Source: Streptomyces bottropensis ATCC 25435 (GTDB lineage: Bacteria > Actinomycetota > Actinomycetes > Streptomycetales > Streptomycetaceae). From it: a stretch of DNA of 64,000 nucleotides. Every line of letters begins with the position of its first letter. Position 1 is the first letter of the stretch. Position numbers and translations under genes: made by a program. The stretch is taken from assembly GCF_000383595.1 (NCBI RefSeq), contig NZ_KB911581.1, positions 1,054,001-1,118,000 on the forward strand, given 5' to 3'. Positions 1-8,670 of the stretch are shown here, piece after piece. The notes under the pieces were generated by a model. The model had not been told where the DNA came from. It made no database searches and saw nothing but the letters and a program-made list of their open reading frames with translations.

Positions 1-88
1 CGGAGCAGGGAGGCGCGCAACCGGCGGACCCTGCCGGGGGCGCCCGGGGCCGCCGGCTGCTGCTGACCCCGGGGCGGCTTCGCTCGGG

Positions 89-973
89 CTACTGCCCGCC
101 TGCCGCGGCGGCTGCCTGGGTCTCGCCCCGGCGGTGGATCTGCTCGTAGGCGGACTGGCTGAGGTCGTCGCCGGCGGCGAAGACGGCCTTGTCCTTCTCC
201 GTGACGTCCTTGCCGTCGGTGAAGCCGGACAGGGTGAAGTAGGCGTAGCGGCCGTAGGAGTTGGCGGTCGTGCGGCAGAAGGTCGTGCGGCAGAAGGTGG
301 CGACGCCTTCGCCGGGCAGGGAGACGATGGTGCTCTTCTTGTCCCAGTCCTTCTTGACCTCGGTCGCCTTGGCCTCGGTGTCGAACAGGGCGACGCCGAT
401 CGTGACCGCGATCTTGTCCCTGACGTAGGTCACGCGCAGGAAGCGCGTGCAGTCGTTGCCGGTCAGAAGGGTGTCCAGGCTGCCCTGGACGGCCGACGCG
501 CAGTTCGTCGTCGAGGCCGTGGCGCCCTTGCGGTAGACCACGCCGTCGCGCTTGGTCAGCTGGGAGCCCGGGAAGAGGATGTCCGGGCTGATCGGCGCCT
601 TGTCCTTGCCCGAACTGGAGATGAACTCCTTCGGGTCCAGGGGCGGTGGGGCCGAGGTCGGCGCGAACGACGGGTCCGCCTTGGCGCTGGCGCTCGGGAT
701 GTCCGCGGCGGTCGGCAGGTCGTTCGGGCCGTTCGCCGTGGTGCTGCCGCTGTCGTTGTTGACGACGGCGACGGCCACGGCGACACCTATGCCGACCGTG
801 GCGAGTGCGCCGCCCACGATCATCAGGAGTCTGCGGCGTCTGTTGCGTATCTCGGACTGTTCGGCGAGTGACGCCCAGTCCGGGGTCCGGTTACTGGTGG
901 AACTGTACTGATCGTCCCACGGATTGTGGGAACCCCCGGGGCTCCACTGAGACCCCCCCTGCCCAAAGCTCAT
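89..973 (-). CDS. Membrane-anchored protein of unknown function
   Basis: 294 aa. Residues 1-45 are polar and Gly/Ser/Asn-rich. An Arg run (NRRRRLL) then leads into one membrane segment at about residues 49-71, and the rest should lie outside the cell. After a Pro/Ala/Ser linker (about 75-115) there is a globular domain of about 175 residues with four Cys. No catalytic motif was recognised. It carries an in-frame duplication of TFCRT encoded by two 15-bp units. The gene diverges from rplM. The architecture (cytosolic tail, one helix, extracytoplasmic domain) is common among streptomycete envelope proteins of unknown role. The ATG at 973 is the only good start. Confidence 0.75.
   Translation of the reverse strand: MSFGQGGSQWSPGGSHNPWDDQYSSTSNRTPDWASLAEQSEIRNRRRRLLMIVGGALATVGIGVAVAVAVVNNDSGSTTANGPNDLPTAADIPSASAKADPSFAPTSAPPPLDPKEFISSSGKDKAPISPDILFPGSQLTKRDGVVYRKGATASTTNCASAVQGSLDTLLTGNDCTRFLRVTYVRDKIAVTIGVALFDTEAKATEVKKDWDKKSTIVSLPGEGVATFCRTTFCRTTANSYGRYAYFTLSGFTDGKDVTEKDKAVFAAGDDLSQSAYEQIHRRGETQAAAAAGGQ
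266..295. repeat. Two perfect 15-bp tandem units inside a CDS
   Basis: The 15-bp unit GGTCGTGCGGCAGAA occurs twice back to back. On the minus strand it encodes the duplicated TFCRT peptide of the membrane protein. The change keeps frame and duplicates a Cys. Confidence 0.85.
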
Positions 974-1065
974 GGGCCGCAGTTTAGACGGACGAAGGCA
1001 TACCTCACTCGATTACGGGTGAGGCCCTCTCCCACCGGTGGTCCGGGGCGTGGCCGGGGGCCGTT

Positions 1066-1095
1066 TTGACCCGTCCGGGGCAGCGCGAGTACTCT
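1066..1095 (+). promoter_or_regulatory. Candidate housekeeping promoter of rplM-rpsI
   Basis: TTGACC (1066-1071), an 18-bp spacer and TACTCT (1090-1095) fit a principal sigma-factor promoter. Transcription would start near 1102, about 175 nt before the rplM start. The call rests on motif match only. Confidence 0.5.
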
Positions 1096-1101
1096 TGCCG
1101 A

Positions 1102-1277
1102 TTGTTATGCGTATTGGCTTGGCCTCTCTCAGGCGAGAAGTCCCTACGTAGGTTCCCTGGAGCAGTTACCAGTGGGCGGCATACGGGCAGCGTTCCCGGC
1201 ACTGTCGTCCCCAGCTGCACGATCGCTTCAGTGATGCCATGTCTCAGCACCCATCCACTGAAGAAGAAGGCTGCGAA
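1102..1277 (+). promoter_or_regulatory. Long 5' leader of rplM
   Basis: If the promoter at 1066-1095 is right, rplM has an unusually long leader. It contains potential pairing such as GGCACTG (1198-1204) with CAGTG (1229-1233) plus flanking bases. Ribosomal-protein operons are often autoregulated through such leaders, but no known leader family could be matched by eye. Confidence 0.3.
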
Positions 1278-1721
1278 GTGCGTACGTACAGCCCTAAGCC
1301 CGGCGATGTGACTCGCCAGTGGCACGTCATTGACGCTCAGGACATCGTCCTGGGCCGTCTGGCTACCACTGCCGCGAACCTCCTCCGCGGCAAGCACAAG
1401 CCGACCTATGCCCCGCACATGGACATGGGCGACTTCGTCATCATCATCAACGCCGACAAGGTTCACCTGTCCGGCAACAAGAAGACCCAGAAGCTGGCGT
1501 ACCGCCACTCCGGCTACCCGGGTGGTCTGCGCTCCGTCCGTTACGACGAGCTGCTGGCGAAGAACCCCGAGAAGGCCGTCGAGAAGGCCATCAAGGGCAT
1601 GATCCCCAAGAACACCCTGGGCCGTCAGATGATCAGCAAGCTGAAGGTCTACTCGGGCGACCAGCACCCGCACGCTGCCCAGCAGCCGGTGCCGTTCGAG
1701 ATCACCCAGGTCGCGCAGTAG
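1278..1721 (+). CDS. rplM: 50S ribosomal protein L13
   Basis: 147 aa, the normal length for bacterial L13. It shows the family's RQWHVIDA opening, the [17 protein letters not shown] segment and the [12 protein letters not shown] segment near the C-terminus. L13 binds 23S rRNA early in large-subunit assembly. A longer reading from 1239 exists, but the GTG at 1278 gives the conserved N-terminus [10 protein letters not shown] and follows a purine-rich AAGAAGAAGG stretch. It is followed 41 bp later by rpsI, the pairing seen in nearly all bacteria. Confidence 0.97.
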   Translation: MRTYSPKPGDVTRQWHVIDAQDIVLGRLATTAANLLRGKHKPTYAPHMDMGDFVIIINADKVHLSGNKKTQKLAYRHSGYPGGLRSVRYDELLAKNPEKAVEKAIKGMIPKNTLGRQMISKLKVYSGDQHPHAAQQPVPFEITQVAQ

Positions 1722-1762
1722 TTCCGGCCACACCCCAAACAGAAAAGAATCTGAGGAGAACC

Positions 1763-2290
1763 GTGGCCGAGACCACCGTTGAGCAGCCGGTCGAAGAGAC
1801 CGAGACCGAGCTCGTCGACATGGAGAGCTACACCACCGAGTCCGAGGTCCCCGTCGAGGGTGAGTACACCTCGGAGTCGCTCGCCGGCCGCTTCGGCGAC
1901 CCGCAGCCGGCCGCCGGCCTGGGCCGTCGCAAGAACGCCATCGCCCGCGTCCGGATCGTCCCGGGCACCGGCAAGTGGAAGATCAACGGTCGCACCCTTG
2001 AGGACTACTTCCCCAACAAGGTGCACCAGCAGGAAGTCAACGAGCCCTTCAAGGTGCTCGAGCTCGAGGGCCGCTACGACGTCATCGCCCGCATCGCGGG
2101 TGGCGGTGTCTCCGGCCAGGCCGGCGCCCTGCGCCTCGGCGTGGCCCGCGCGCTGAACGAGGCCGACGTGGACAACAACCGCGGCGCCCTCAAGAAGGCC
2201 GGCTTCCTCCGTCGCGACGACCGTGCGGTCGAGCGCAAGAAGGCCGGTCTGAAGAAGGCCCGCAAGGCTCCGCAGTACAGCAAGCGCTAG
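1763..2290 (+). CDS. rpsI: 30S ribosomal protein S9
   Basis: 175 aa. The last ~130 residues are canonical S9: [11 protein letters not shown], the [17 protein letters not shown] region and the basic tail ending QYSKR, which reaches the P site of the small subunit. The first ~45 residues are acidic (many Glu/Thr), an extension typical of actinobacterial S9. The GTG at 1763 follows GAGGAGAACC. It is co-transcribed with rplM and ends before a strong hairpin at 2341. Confidence 0.97.
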   Translation: MAETTVEQPVEETETELVDMESYTTESEVPVEGEYTSESLAGRFGDPQPAAGLGRRKNAIARVRIVPGTGKWKINGRTLEDYFPNKVHQQEVNEPFKVLELEGRYDVIARIAGGGVSGQAGALRLGVARALNEADVDNNRGALKKAGFLRRDDRAVERKKAGLKKARKAPQYSKR

Positions 2291-2340
2291 ATCGCGCTCG
2301 CGCCCGGCGCGCGTCTCGCGCGCCGCGCAGCTGCGCGTAT

Positions 2341-2374
2341 CGCCCCGGTGGCACGTACTCGTGCCGCCGGGGCG
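2341..2374 (+). terminator. Terminator hairpin after rpsI
   Basis: 14-bp arms (CGCCCCGGTGGCAC and GTGCCGCCGGGGCG, one G-T wobble) with a 6-nt loop, followed by GTTTGC. It lies 50 bp past the rpsI stop and separates rplM-rpsI from glmM. Confidence 0.75.
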
Positions 2375-2574
2375 GTTTGCGTAGCAGGGCCGACCGTTCG
2401 TACGGGGGCTTACACGCAGACTGTCGGTACAACCCCGATAGGGGGAGGACAGTCTCAGGGGATGTACTTGGTCCGGCGAATGCCGGGACACTCGGGGACA
2501 GCCGGTGCGGGACCGCCCGGTAGGGGACCATCAGGTACGAGCCGCACATTCTCAGCAATTCGGAGGACACCACT

Positions 2575-3933
2575 GTGGGACGACTCTTCGGCACGGACGG
2601 CGTGCGCGGTGTCGCCAACGCGGATCTGACGGCCGAGCTCGCGCTCGGACTCTCCGTCGCGGCGGCACACGTACTCGCCGAGGCGGGAACGTTCGAGGGC
2701 CACAAGCCGGTGGCGGTGGTCGGGCGGGATCCGCGGGCGTCCGGAGAGTTCCTGGAGGCGGCCGTCGTGGCCGGCCTCGCCAGTGCGGGCGTCGACGTCC
2801 TGCGCGTCGGCGTACTGCCCACTCCCGCTGTGGCGTTCCTCACCGGTGAGCTGGGCGCCGACCTCGGCGTGATGCTCTCCGCCAGCCACAACGCCATGCC
2901 CGACAACGGCATCAAGTTCTTCGCCCGCGGCGGCCACAAGCTCGCCGACGACCTGGAGAACCGCATCGAGGGCGTGTACGAGGAGCACCGCACCGGGGCG
3001 CCCTGGGACCGGCCGACGGGCGCGGGTGTCGGGCGCATCCGGTCCTACGACGAGGGCTTCGAGCGGTACGTCGCGCATCTGCTCTCCGCTCTGCCCAACC
3101 GTCTGGAGGGGCTGAAGATCGTCCTCGACGAGGCGCACGGCGCCGCCGCCGGGGTCTCGCCGGAGGTGTTCACCCGGGCCGGTGCCGAGATCGTCACCAT
3201 CGGGGCCGAGCCGGACGGGCTCAACATCAACGACGGCTGCGGGTCGACGCACCTCGGGAAGCTGCGGGCCGCCGTCGTCGAGCACGGGGCGCACCTCGGC
3301 ATCGCGCACGACGGGGACGCGGACCGGTGCCTGGCCGTGGACCACGAGGGCGACGAGGTCGACGGGGACCAGATCCTCGCGGTGCTCGCCATGGACATGC
3401 GGGAGCGGGGGAAGCTGCGCTCGGACACCGTGGTCGCGACCGTGATGTCCAACCTCGGGTTCAAGCTGGCGCTGGAGCGGGAGGGGCTGCGGCTGGTGCA
3501 GGCCGCGGTCGGGGACCGTTATGTGCTGGAGGAGATGAAGGAGCACGGGTACACGCTCGGGGGCGAGCAGTCCGGGCACGTGATCATCTCCGACCACGCG
3601 ACCACGGGTGACGGCACGCTGACGGGGCTGCTGCTGGCGGCCCGGGTCGCGCAGACCGGACGGACGCTGCGGGAGCTCGCGGGTGTGATGGAGCGGCTGC
3701 CGCAGGTGCTCGTCAATGTGCCGGACGTGGACCGGTCGCGGGTGGGGTCGTCGGCGGAGCTGGCCGCGGCCGTGGCCGAGGCGGAGTCGGAACTGGGGGC
3801 CACCGGGCGGGTGTTGTTGCGGCCGTCCGGGACCGAGCCGCTGGTTCGGGTGATGGTGGAGGCCGCGGACATCGAGCAGGCGCGAGCCGTGGCGGGGCGG
3901 TTGGCGGATGTGGTGAAGTCCGCGCTCGGGTAG
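2575..3933 (+). CDS. glmM: Phosphoglucosamine mutase
   Basis: 452 aa, normal length. Interconverts glucosamine-6-phosphate and glucosamine-1-phosphate on the way to UDP-GlcNAc and peptidoglycan. The N-terminus [14 protein letters not shown] is diagnostic. The phosphoserine loop [12 protein letters not shown] places the catalytic Ser near residue 104. The Mg site DGDADR and the C-terminal phosphate-binding [12 protein letters not shown] are intact. GTG start at 2575 behind GGAGGACACC. It works with glmS, encoded at 8.7-10.5 kb in this window. Confidence 0.97.
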   Translation: MGRLFGTDGVRGVANADLTAELALGLSVAAAHVLAEAGTFEGHKPVAVVGRDPRASGEFLEAAVVAGLASAGVDVLRVGVLPTPAVAFLTGELGADLGVMLSASHNAMPDNGIKFFARGGHKLADDLENRIEGVYEEHRTGAPWDRPTGAGVGRIRSYDEGFERYVAHLLSALPNRLEGLKIVLDEAHGAAAGVSPEVFTRAGAEIVTIGAEPDGLNINDGCGSTHLGKLRAAVVEHGAHLGIAHDGDADRCLAVDHEGDEVDGDQILAVLAMDMRERGKLRSDTVVATVMSNLGFKLALEREGLRLVQAAVGDRYVLEEMKEHGYTLGGEQSGHVIISDHATTGDGTLTGLLLAARVAQTGRTLRELAGVMERLPQVLVNVPDVDRSRVGSSAELAAAVAEAESELGATGRVLLRPSGTEPLVRVMVEAADIEQARAVAGRLADVVKSALG

Positions 3934-4013
3934 GTCCGGGGGGTACGAGGGCTACGGGGTTCTGCGCGTTCCGGGCAGGGGCGTGGGGTTCTGTGTGGTG
4001 CGGGCTGCGGGTT

Positions 4014-4048
4014 CGTCGTGGCTTGTCGCGCAGTTCCTCGCGCCCCTT
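4014..4048. repeat. Copy 1 of a dispersed intergenic repeat
   Basis: Reads CGTCGTGGCTTGTCGCGC followed by AGTTCCTCGCGCCCCTT. It is the reverse complement of the elements near 26.2 kb and resembles those at 8.1 and 15.2 kb. It sits between the convergent ends of glmM and the DUF389 gene. Confidence 0.7.
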
Positions 4049-4064
4049 CGGCGTGCGGCCCCGG

Positions 4065-4994
4065 CTATGAGGCGCTGCGTTGTCTTGACCACAGCCACTT
4101 CTGGAGCAGCAGGGTCAGGGTGCCGGCCAGGACGATGCCCAGGAGGTTCAGGAGCAGTTGCTCCGAGGAGCCCACGGTCTGCTTCGTGTCGCCGTAGGCC
4201 AGGGCCACCGCCGCGTTGGCCGCCGCCGGAACCGTGGTGACCGAGATGGCGACGCCCACCAGGGCGCCCGACTTGGCCGAGGTGAGGGAGAGGGTGCCGG
4301 CGATGCCGGCGAGGACGGCCACGATGAAGGAGAAGGCGTCGGGGGCGTAGACGAAGGCGGTGTTGGGGCGCTCGGCCTCCAGTTTGGCCTCGGTGAAGTA
4401 GCCGAGGGCGTCCATGAAGAAGGTGAAGCCCACCGTCACCGCCATCGCCGCGGCGAAGCCCACCAGCAGGGCGACGAACGAGCGGACGGCCAGGCGTGGT
4501 TGGCGTTGGACGAGCGAGGTGCTGATGCCGGCCAGGGGGCCGAACTCGGGGCCCACCGCCATCGCGCCGACGATCAGGACCGCGTTGTCCAGGACCACTC
4601 CGCAGGCCGCGATCATCGTGGCCAGCGTGATGAAGGCGACGTAGGTGACGGAGAGCGTCGACTCCTCGTGGGTCGCGTCCGTCAGGTGCTCCCACAGGAC
4701 CGCGTCCGCGCTCTCTCCAGGCGCGTCCTTCTCCGCCTGGTCGGCGCGCTCGGAGAGCGACAGGTCGATGTTCTCCACGGCGATGGAGCCGGTCCTGTCG
4801 AGGTCCAACGACCGGAGCACGCCGATCAGTTCGTCGCCCGCCTCGCGCGCCACGTCGCACGTCACGACGTCGCCGGCGGGGTCGCGGGCGGCTCCCTCCA
4901 TGACGACGAGGTGGGTGGTGCCGACCGTGTCCTCGATCAGGCGGACCACCTCGTCGGTCCGGTCGGACGGGGTGATCAGGCGCAGATGCAGCAT
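4065..4994 (-). CDS. DUF389 family integral membrane protein
   Basis: 309 aa. The first ~95 residues form a soluble regulatory-looking domain (MLHLRLITPSDRTDEVVRL). After an acidic linker come five or six hydrophobic segments with the DUF389 hallmarks DNAVLIVGAMAVGPEFGPLAGIS and a late SAKSGALVGVAISVTTVPAAANAAVAL region. The family has no settled function. The ATG at 4994 is chosen because the longer upstream reading is Thr/Arg/Pro shadow sequence. The stop of coaA lies 31 bp upstream on the same strand. Confidence 0.85.
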   Translation of the reverse strand: MLHLRLITPSDRTDEVVRLIEDTVGTTHLVVMEGAARDPAGDVVTCDVAREAGDELIGVLRSLDLDRTGSIAVENIDLSLSERADQAEKDAPGESADAVLWEHLTDATHEESTLSVTYVAFITLATMIAACGVVLDNAVLIVGAMAVGPEFGPLAGISTSLVQRQPRLAVRSFVALLVGFAAAMAVTVGFTFFMDALGYFTEAKLEAERPNTAFVYAPDAFSFIVAVLAGIAGTLSLTSAKSGALVGVAISVTTVPAAANAAVALAYGDTKQTVGSSEQLLLNLLGIVLAGTLTLLLQKWLWSRQRSAS

Positions 4995-5025
4995 GCCCGC
5001 AGGGTAGCGGGGCGCGCGTGCGGGC

Positions 5026-6015
5026 CTACAGCTTGCGCAGGCTGAGGCGGCGCACCTTGTGGTCGGCGCCCTTGCGGATGATGAGGGTGGCGCGGCCCCG
5101 GGTGGGGGCGATGTTCTCGACCAGGTTGGGCTTGTTGATGGTGCGCCAGAGGGTGCGGGCGTAGTCGAGGGCGTCGTCCTCGGAGACCTGGGTGTACTTG
5201 CGGAAGTACGAGCCGGGGTTCTGGAAGGCGGTCTGACGGAGCTTCTTGAAACGGTTGAGGTACCAGCGCTCGATGTCGTCGGCGCCGGCGTCGACGTACA
5301 CGCTGAAGTCGAAGTAGTCGGCGAGACCGACACGGGTGCGGCCGTCGCTGCCGGGGAGAGCGGGCTGCAGGACGTTGAGGCCCTCGACGATGAGGATGTC
5401 GGGGCGGCGGACCGTGAGCCGCTGGTCGGGGACGATGTCGTAGATGAGGTGGGAGTAGACGGGGGCCGTCACCTCGCCCTTGCCGGCCTTGATGTCGGCG
5501 ACGAAACGGGTCAGGGCCCGGCGGTCGTAGGACTCGGGGAAGCCCTTGCGGGAGACCAGGCCGCGTTCCTGGAGGTCCTTCATGGGGAGCAGGAAGCCGT
5601 CGGTGGTGACCAGCTCCACGCGCGGGTGTTCGGGCCAGCGGGCGAGGAGGGCCTGGAGGAGGCGGGCGACGGTGGACTTGCCGACGGCCACGGAGCCGGC
5701 GACGCCTATGACGAACGGGGTGCCCGACTGGGAGCCCTGCTCGCCGAGGAACGTGTTCAGGGCGCCGCGCAGGCCGTCGGTGGCGCCCACGTAGAGGTTG
5801 AGGAGCCGGGACAGCGGCAGATAGATGTCCCGTACCTCGTCGAGGTCGATGACATCGCCCAGGCCGCGCAGCTTCTCGACCTCCTCGGCGTTCAGCGGGA
5901 GCGGCGTTTTTTCGCGCAGCGCGCTCCATTCGGCACGGGTGAGGTCGACGTAGGGAGTCGCCTCCGGCCTGGGCCGGTGGGCGCTCCGCGGCAACGGGGA
6001 GACCGGTGAGATCAC
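5026..6015 (-). CDS. coaA: Type I pantothenate kinase
   Basis: 329 aa. Catalyses ATP-dependent phosphorylation of pantothenate, the first committed step of coenzyme A synthesis. The P-loop [12 protein letters not shown] is at residues 104-115, followed by [13 protein letters not shown] and KGFPESYD, all hallmarks of the CoaA family. Length matches bacterial type I enzymes (about 310-330 aa). The start at 6015 gives [10 protein letters not shown] ahead of the conserved [10 protein letters not shown] segment. Confidence 0.96.
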   Translation of the reverse strand: MISPVSPLPRSAHRPRPEATPYVDLTRAEWSALREKTPLPLNAEEVEKLRGLGDVIDLDEVRDIYLPLSRLLNLYVGATDGLRGALNTFLGEQGSQSGTPFVIGVAGSVAVGKSTVARLLQALLARWPEHPRVELVTTDGFLLPMKDLQERGLVSRKGFPESYDRRALTRFVADIKAGKGEVTAPVYSHLIYDIVPDQRLTVRRPDILIVEGLNVLQPALPGSDGRTRVGLADYFDFSVYVDAGADDIERWYLNRFKKLRQTAFQNPGSYFRKYTQVSEDDALDYARTLWRTINKPNLVENIAPTRGRATLIIRKGADHKVRRLSLRKL

Positions 6016-6222
6016 AGTCCATTGTTAACGGAGTTTGAACAGGGTGACGGGGTGGGGTCCGTCACGCCGGGGCGCACGATAGCGGATCCGCCCCTCACTG
6101 TGCGTGAACTGTGACGAAGGTATGGACCTGGAATGGAGGGAGGACTAGCGTCCGGGCGGCCGGGAGGGAGCCGCCTCCCGGCCGATCCGGGGCTGCGGGC
6201 CCGGGGGAATCGAGGTTGTCTG

Positions 6223-6465
6223 ATGCCTTTTGGTGTACCTCTGCGCGTACGGGACGCCGTCCGGCGGGACACTACGCGCGGTGACGCGGAGCTGGCCGGG
6301 CGGGTGTGCAGCGAGCTTTCGGCGGATCTTCCGGACGAGGATCTGGGCGAGTGTCCCTCCGACGCGATGGACATGTACCGGATGGGGAGCAAGCCCCGGT
6401 GCGAGGAAGCCGAGTATCTGGGGATGGTGCGGGAGGCGATCGAGCGGATCGAGGAGGGAAGTTGA
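6223..6465 (+). CDS. Small acidic hypothetical protein
   Basis: 80 aa from the ATG at 6223, rich in Asp, Glu and Arg, with four internal Met and two Cys. Third positions are mostly G/C, which supports coding. No domain was recognised and no clear Shine-Dalgarno site was seen. It lies between coaA and nnr, both on the other strand. A longer reading from 6133 exists but begins with Gly/Pro/Arg filler. Confidence 0.45.
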   Translation: MPFGVPLRVRDAVRRDTTRGDAELAGRVCSELSADLPDEDLGECPSDAMDMYRMGSKPRCEEAEYLGMVREAIERIEEGS

Positions 6466-6516
6466 GCGGAGTGGGGGGAACGGGGCGGGACGGCATGGGA
6501 CGGAACGGGACGGCCC

Positions 6517-7959
6517 TCAGGCGGTGATGTCCCGCCAGGCCGCCGGGATCGACTCCGCCACGTCGTGGGCGCCCGCCGGGGCGCCGTCGGCGGCGTAGCG
6601 GCCCGCCAGGCCGTGGACGTACGCCGCCACGCTCGCCGCGTCCAGGGGGGAGAGGCCGGCTGCCAGGAGCGAGCCCGCCAGGCCCGAAAGGACGTCACCG
6701 CTGCCGGCGGTGGCGAGCCAGGGGGTGCCGGTGGCGTTGACGCGGACCGGGACGCCTGGGTCCGGGGCCGCGACCAGGGTGGTGGAGCCCTTGAGGAGGA
6801 CCGTCGCGTCGTAGGCGCGGGCCAGGTCGCGTACGGCGGTGAGGCGGGAGGCCTCGACCTCCTCACGGGAGATGCCGAGGAGCGCCGCGGCCTCGCCCGC
6901 GTGCGGGGTCAGCAGGGTGGGGGCCGTGCGGCCGCGGACCGTCTCGCGGTCGGTGAGACGGAGGCCGTCGGCGTCGAGGAGGACGGGGACGTCGGTGGAG
7001 AGCGCCTCGGCGACGGGGGCCGGGTCGTCGGCGGCTCCGGGGCCGGCGACCCAGGCCTGGACCCGGCCCGCCTTCTTCGGGCCCGTGTTCGACACCAGGG
7101 TCTCCGGGAAGCGGGCGAGGACCACGTCGCCGGCCGCGCCGACGTAGCGGACCGCGCCCGCGCCGCCGCGCAGGGCACCGGCGACCGCGAGGACCGCCGC
7201 GCCCGGGTAGCGGGCCGAGCCCGCCGCGATCCCGACGACCCCGCGGCGGTACTTGTCGCTCTCCTGGGACGGGTGGGGCAGGAGGGCGGCCACATCGGTG
7301 TGCTGGAGGGACTCCAGGGCGGGGGCGGCCGGGAGGGTGTCCGCCAGGCCGATGTCGATCAGGCGGACCGAGCCGGCGTGCTCGCGCGCCGGGTCGATGA
7401 GGAGGCCCGGCTTGTGGGTACCGAAGGTGACGGTCAGGTCGGCGCGGACGGCTGCGCCGTGGATCTCGCCGGTGTCCGGTTCGATGCCGCTCGGGAGGTC
7501 CACGGCGACGACGATGGCGGGGGAGGCGGCGGCCAGGTCGGCCAGGCGGGCGGCTTCGGGGCGCAGGCCGCCCTTGCCGCCGATGCCGACGATGCCGTCC
7601 AGGACGAGGTCGGCGCGGCCGATGAGGGCGGGGGCGGACGTGGGGGCGGCGGTGGTGCCGCCTGCCCGGAGGAGGGCGTCGAGGGCGGCGGGGTGGGTGC
7701 GGTCCGGGGCGAGGAGTACGGCGGTCACGCCCGCGCCTCGCCTCGCCAGGCGGGCGCCGGCGTACAGCGTGTCGCCGCCGTTGTCCCCGCTGCCGGTGAG
7801 GAGGACGACGCGGCTGCCGTAGACGCGGCGGGGGAGGACGTCGGCGCAGGCCGCGGCCAGGCCTGCGGCCGCGCGTTGCATCAGGGCGCCGGTGGGGAGG
7901 CCGGCCATGAGGGTGCGTTCGGCTGTGCGGACGGTTTCTACGCGGTGGGCTGAGCGCAT
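6517..7959 (-). CDS. nnr: Bifunctional NAD(P)H-hydrate epimerase / ADP-dependent dehydratase
   Basis: 480 aa. Repairs hydrated NADH and NADPH. The N-terminal YjeF-type epimerase (about 1-215) has LTGSGDNGGDTLYAGARLARRG. The C-terminal ribokinase-like dehydratase (about 225-475) has LLTPHAGEAAALLG, a KGSTTLV segment and ATAGSGDVLSGLAGSLLA, the nucleotide and substrate loops. The fusion order is the usual bacterial one. It lies downstream of glmS and acpS on the same strand but is separated by a 310-bp repeat-bearing gap. Confidence 0.93.
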   Translation of the reverse strand: MRSAHRVETVRTAERTLMAGLPTGALMQRAAAGLAAACADVLPRRVYGSRVVLLTGSGDNGGDTLYAGARLARRGAGVTAVLLAPDRTHPAALDALLRAGGTTAAPTSAPALIGRADLVLDGIVGIGGKGGLRPEAARLADLAAASPAIVVAVDLPSGIEPDTGEIHGAAVRADLTVTFGTHKPGLLIDPAREHAGSVRLIDIGLADTLPAAPALESLQHTDVAALLPHPSQESDKYRRGVVGIAAGSARYPGAAVLAVAGALRGGAGAVRYVGAAGDVVLARFPETLVSNTGPKKAGRVQAWVAGPGAADDPAPVAEALSTDVPVLLDADGLRLTDRETVRGRTAPTLLTPHAGEAAALLGISREEVEASRLTAVRDLARAYDATVLLKGSTTLVAAPDPGVPVRVNATGTPWLATAGSGDVLSGLAGSLLAAGLSPLDAASVAAYVHGLAGRYAADGAPAGAHDVAESIPAAWRDITA

Positions 7960-8000
7960 GGGATGAGTCTGCCTTGTGTGGGGGCGGGGTGGGGTGGGGC

Positions 8001-8150
8001 GTTGTCGGGTGCGGGGCCGGTGGGGCTTCTCGCGCCCCTGGAGGGCGAGGGTGGCGCCCTGCGCTTTTCGGTTCGCAGGGGCTCTGGCTCGTGTGGTGTC
8101 GGGTGCGGGTGGGTGGGGGCTTCTCGCGCAGTTCCCCGCGCCCCTGGAAA
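8001..8150. repeat. Two dispersed repeat copies in the acpS-nnr gap
   Basis: The 310-bp gap 7960-8269 holds no gene. It contains two related elements: 8001-8045 (GTCGGGTGCGGGGCC, then GGGGCTTCTCGCGCCCCTGG, internally shortened) and 8094-8150 (GTGTCGGGTGCGGGTGGG, then GGGGCTTCTCGCGCAGTTCC, then CCGCGCCCCTGG). Similarity continues into their right flanks (CCCTGCGCTTTTCG against GCGCCCTGTGTTTTCC), so the duplicated unit is longer than the core. Confidence 0.65.
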
Positions 8151-8269
8151 AGCACGGGCTGCGCCCTGTGTTTTCCGAGCGTGGCGGAGCCCTCGGTTGT
8201 CGGGTGCGGGGCCACGTCCGGCCCGCGGTCGCCCCGTGGTGCGTACCCCCGAGTTGTGGCGCGCACCCC

Positions 8270-8641
8270 TCAGCCCTCCGCGATCACCACCGCCGACGCC
8301 ACCCCCGCGTCGTGGCTCAACGAGATGTGCCAGGACTTGACGCCGAGCGCGGAGGCGCGGGACGCGACCGTGCCGGTCACTCGGAGGCGGGGCTGGCCGG
8401 AGGGCTCGACGTAGACCTCGGCGTCGGTCCAGCGCAGGCCGCTGGGGGCGCCGAGGGCCTTCGCGAGGGCCTCCTTCGCGGCGAAGCGGGCCGCGAGGGA
8501 GGCGGGCCCCCGGCGTTCCCCGCTGGGCAGCAGGAGTTCGCTCGGGAGGAAGAGACGGTCGGCCAGGCTGGGCGTGCGCTCCAGCGAGGCGCGGAAACGG
8601 TCGATCTCGGCGACGTCGATGCCGACTCCGATGATGGGCAT
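8270..8641 (-). CDS. acpS: Holo-[acyl-carrier-protein] synthase
   Basis: 123 aa, the standard length. Transfers 4'-phosphopantetheine from CoA to acyl carrier protein, for fatty acid and probably polyketide synthesis. [12 protein letters not shown] near the N-terminus and [12 protein letters not shown] in the middle supply the Mg-binding Asp and Glu. [17 protein letters not shown] is the C-terminal signature. The ATG at 8641 (MPIIGVGID) is the conserved start. It follows glmS after 29 bp, so the two are likely co-transcribed. Confidence 0.95.
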   Translation of the reverse strand: MPIIGVGIDVAEIDRFRASLERTPSLADRLFLPSELLLPSGERRGPASLAARFAAKEALAKALGAPSGLRWTDAEVYVEPSGQPRLRVTGTVASRASALGVKSWHISLSHDAGVASAVVIAEG

Positions 8642-8670
8642 GATCCGCACCCTACGGTGCCCCCGAGGCC

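Noticed and set aside
1..88. Short frame ending at TGA 64-66 at the window's left edge
   Set aside because: Too little sequence to tell a gene end from chance in GC-rich DNA, on either strand.
4065..5333. Longer minus-strand reading of the DUF389 gene
   Set aside because: The extra N-terminal part is Thr/Ser/Pro/Arg shadow sequence of coaA; the ATG at 4994 fits the family.
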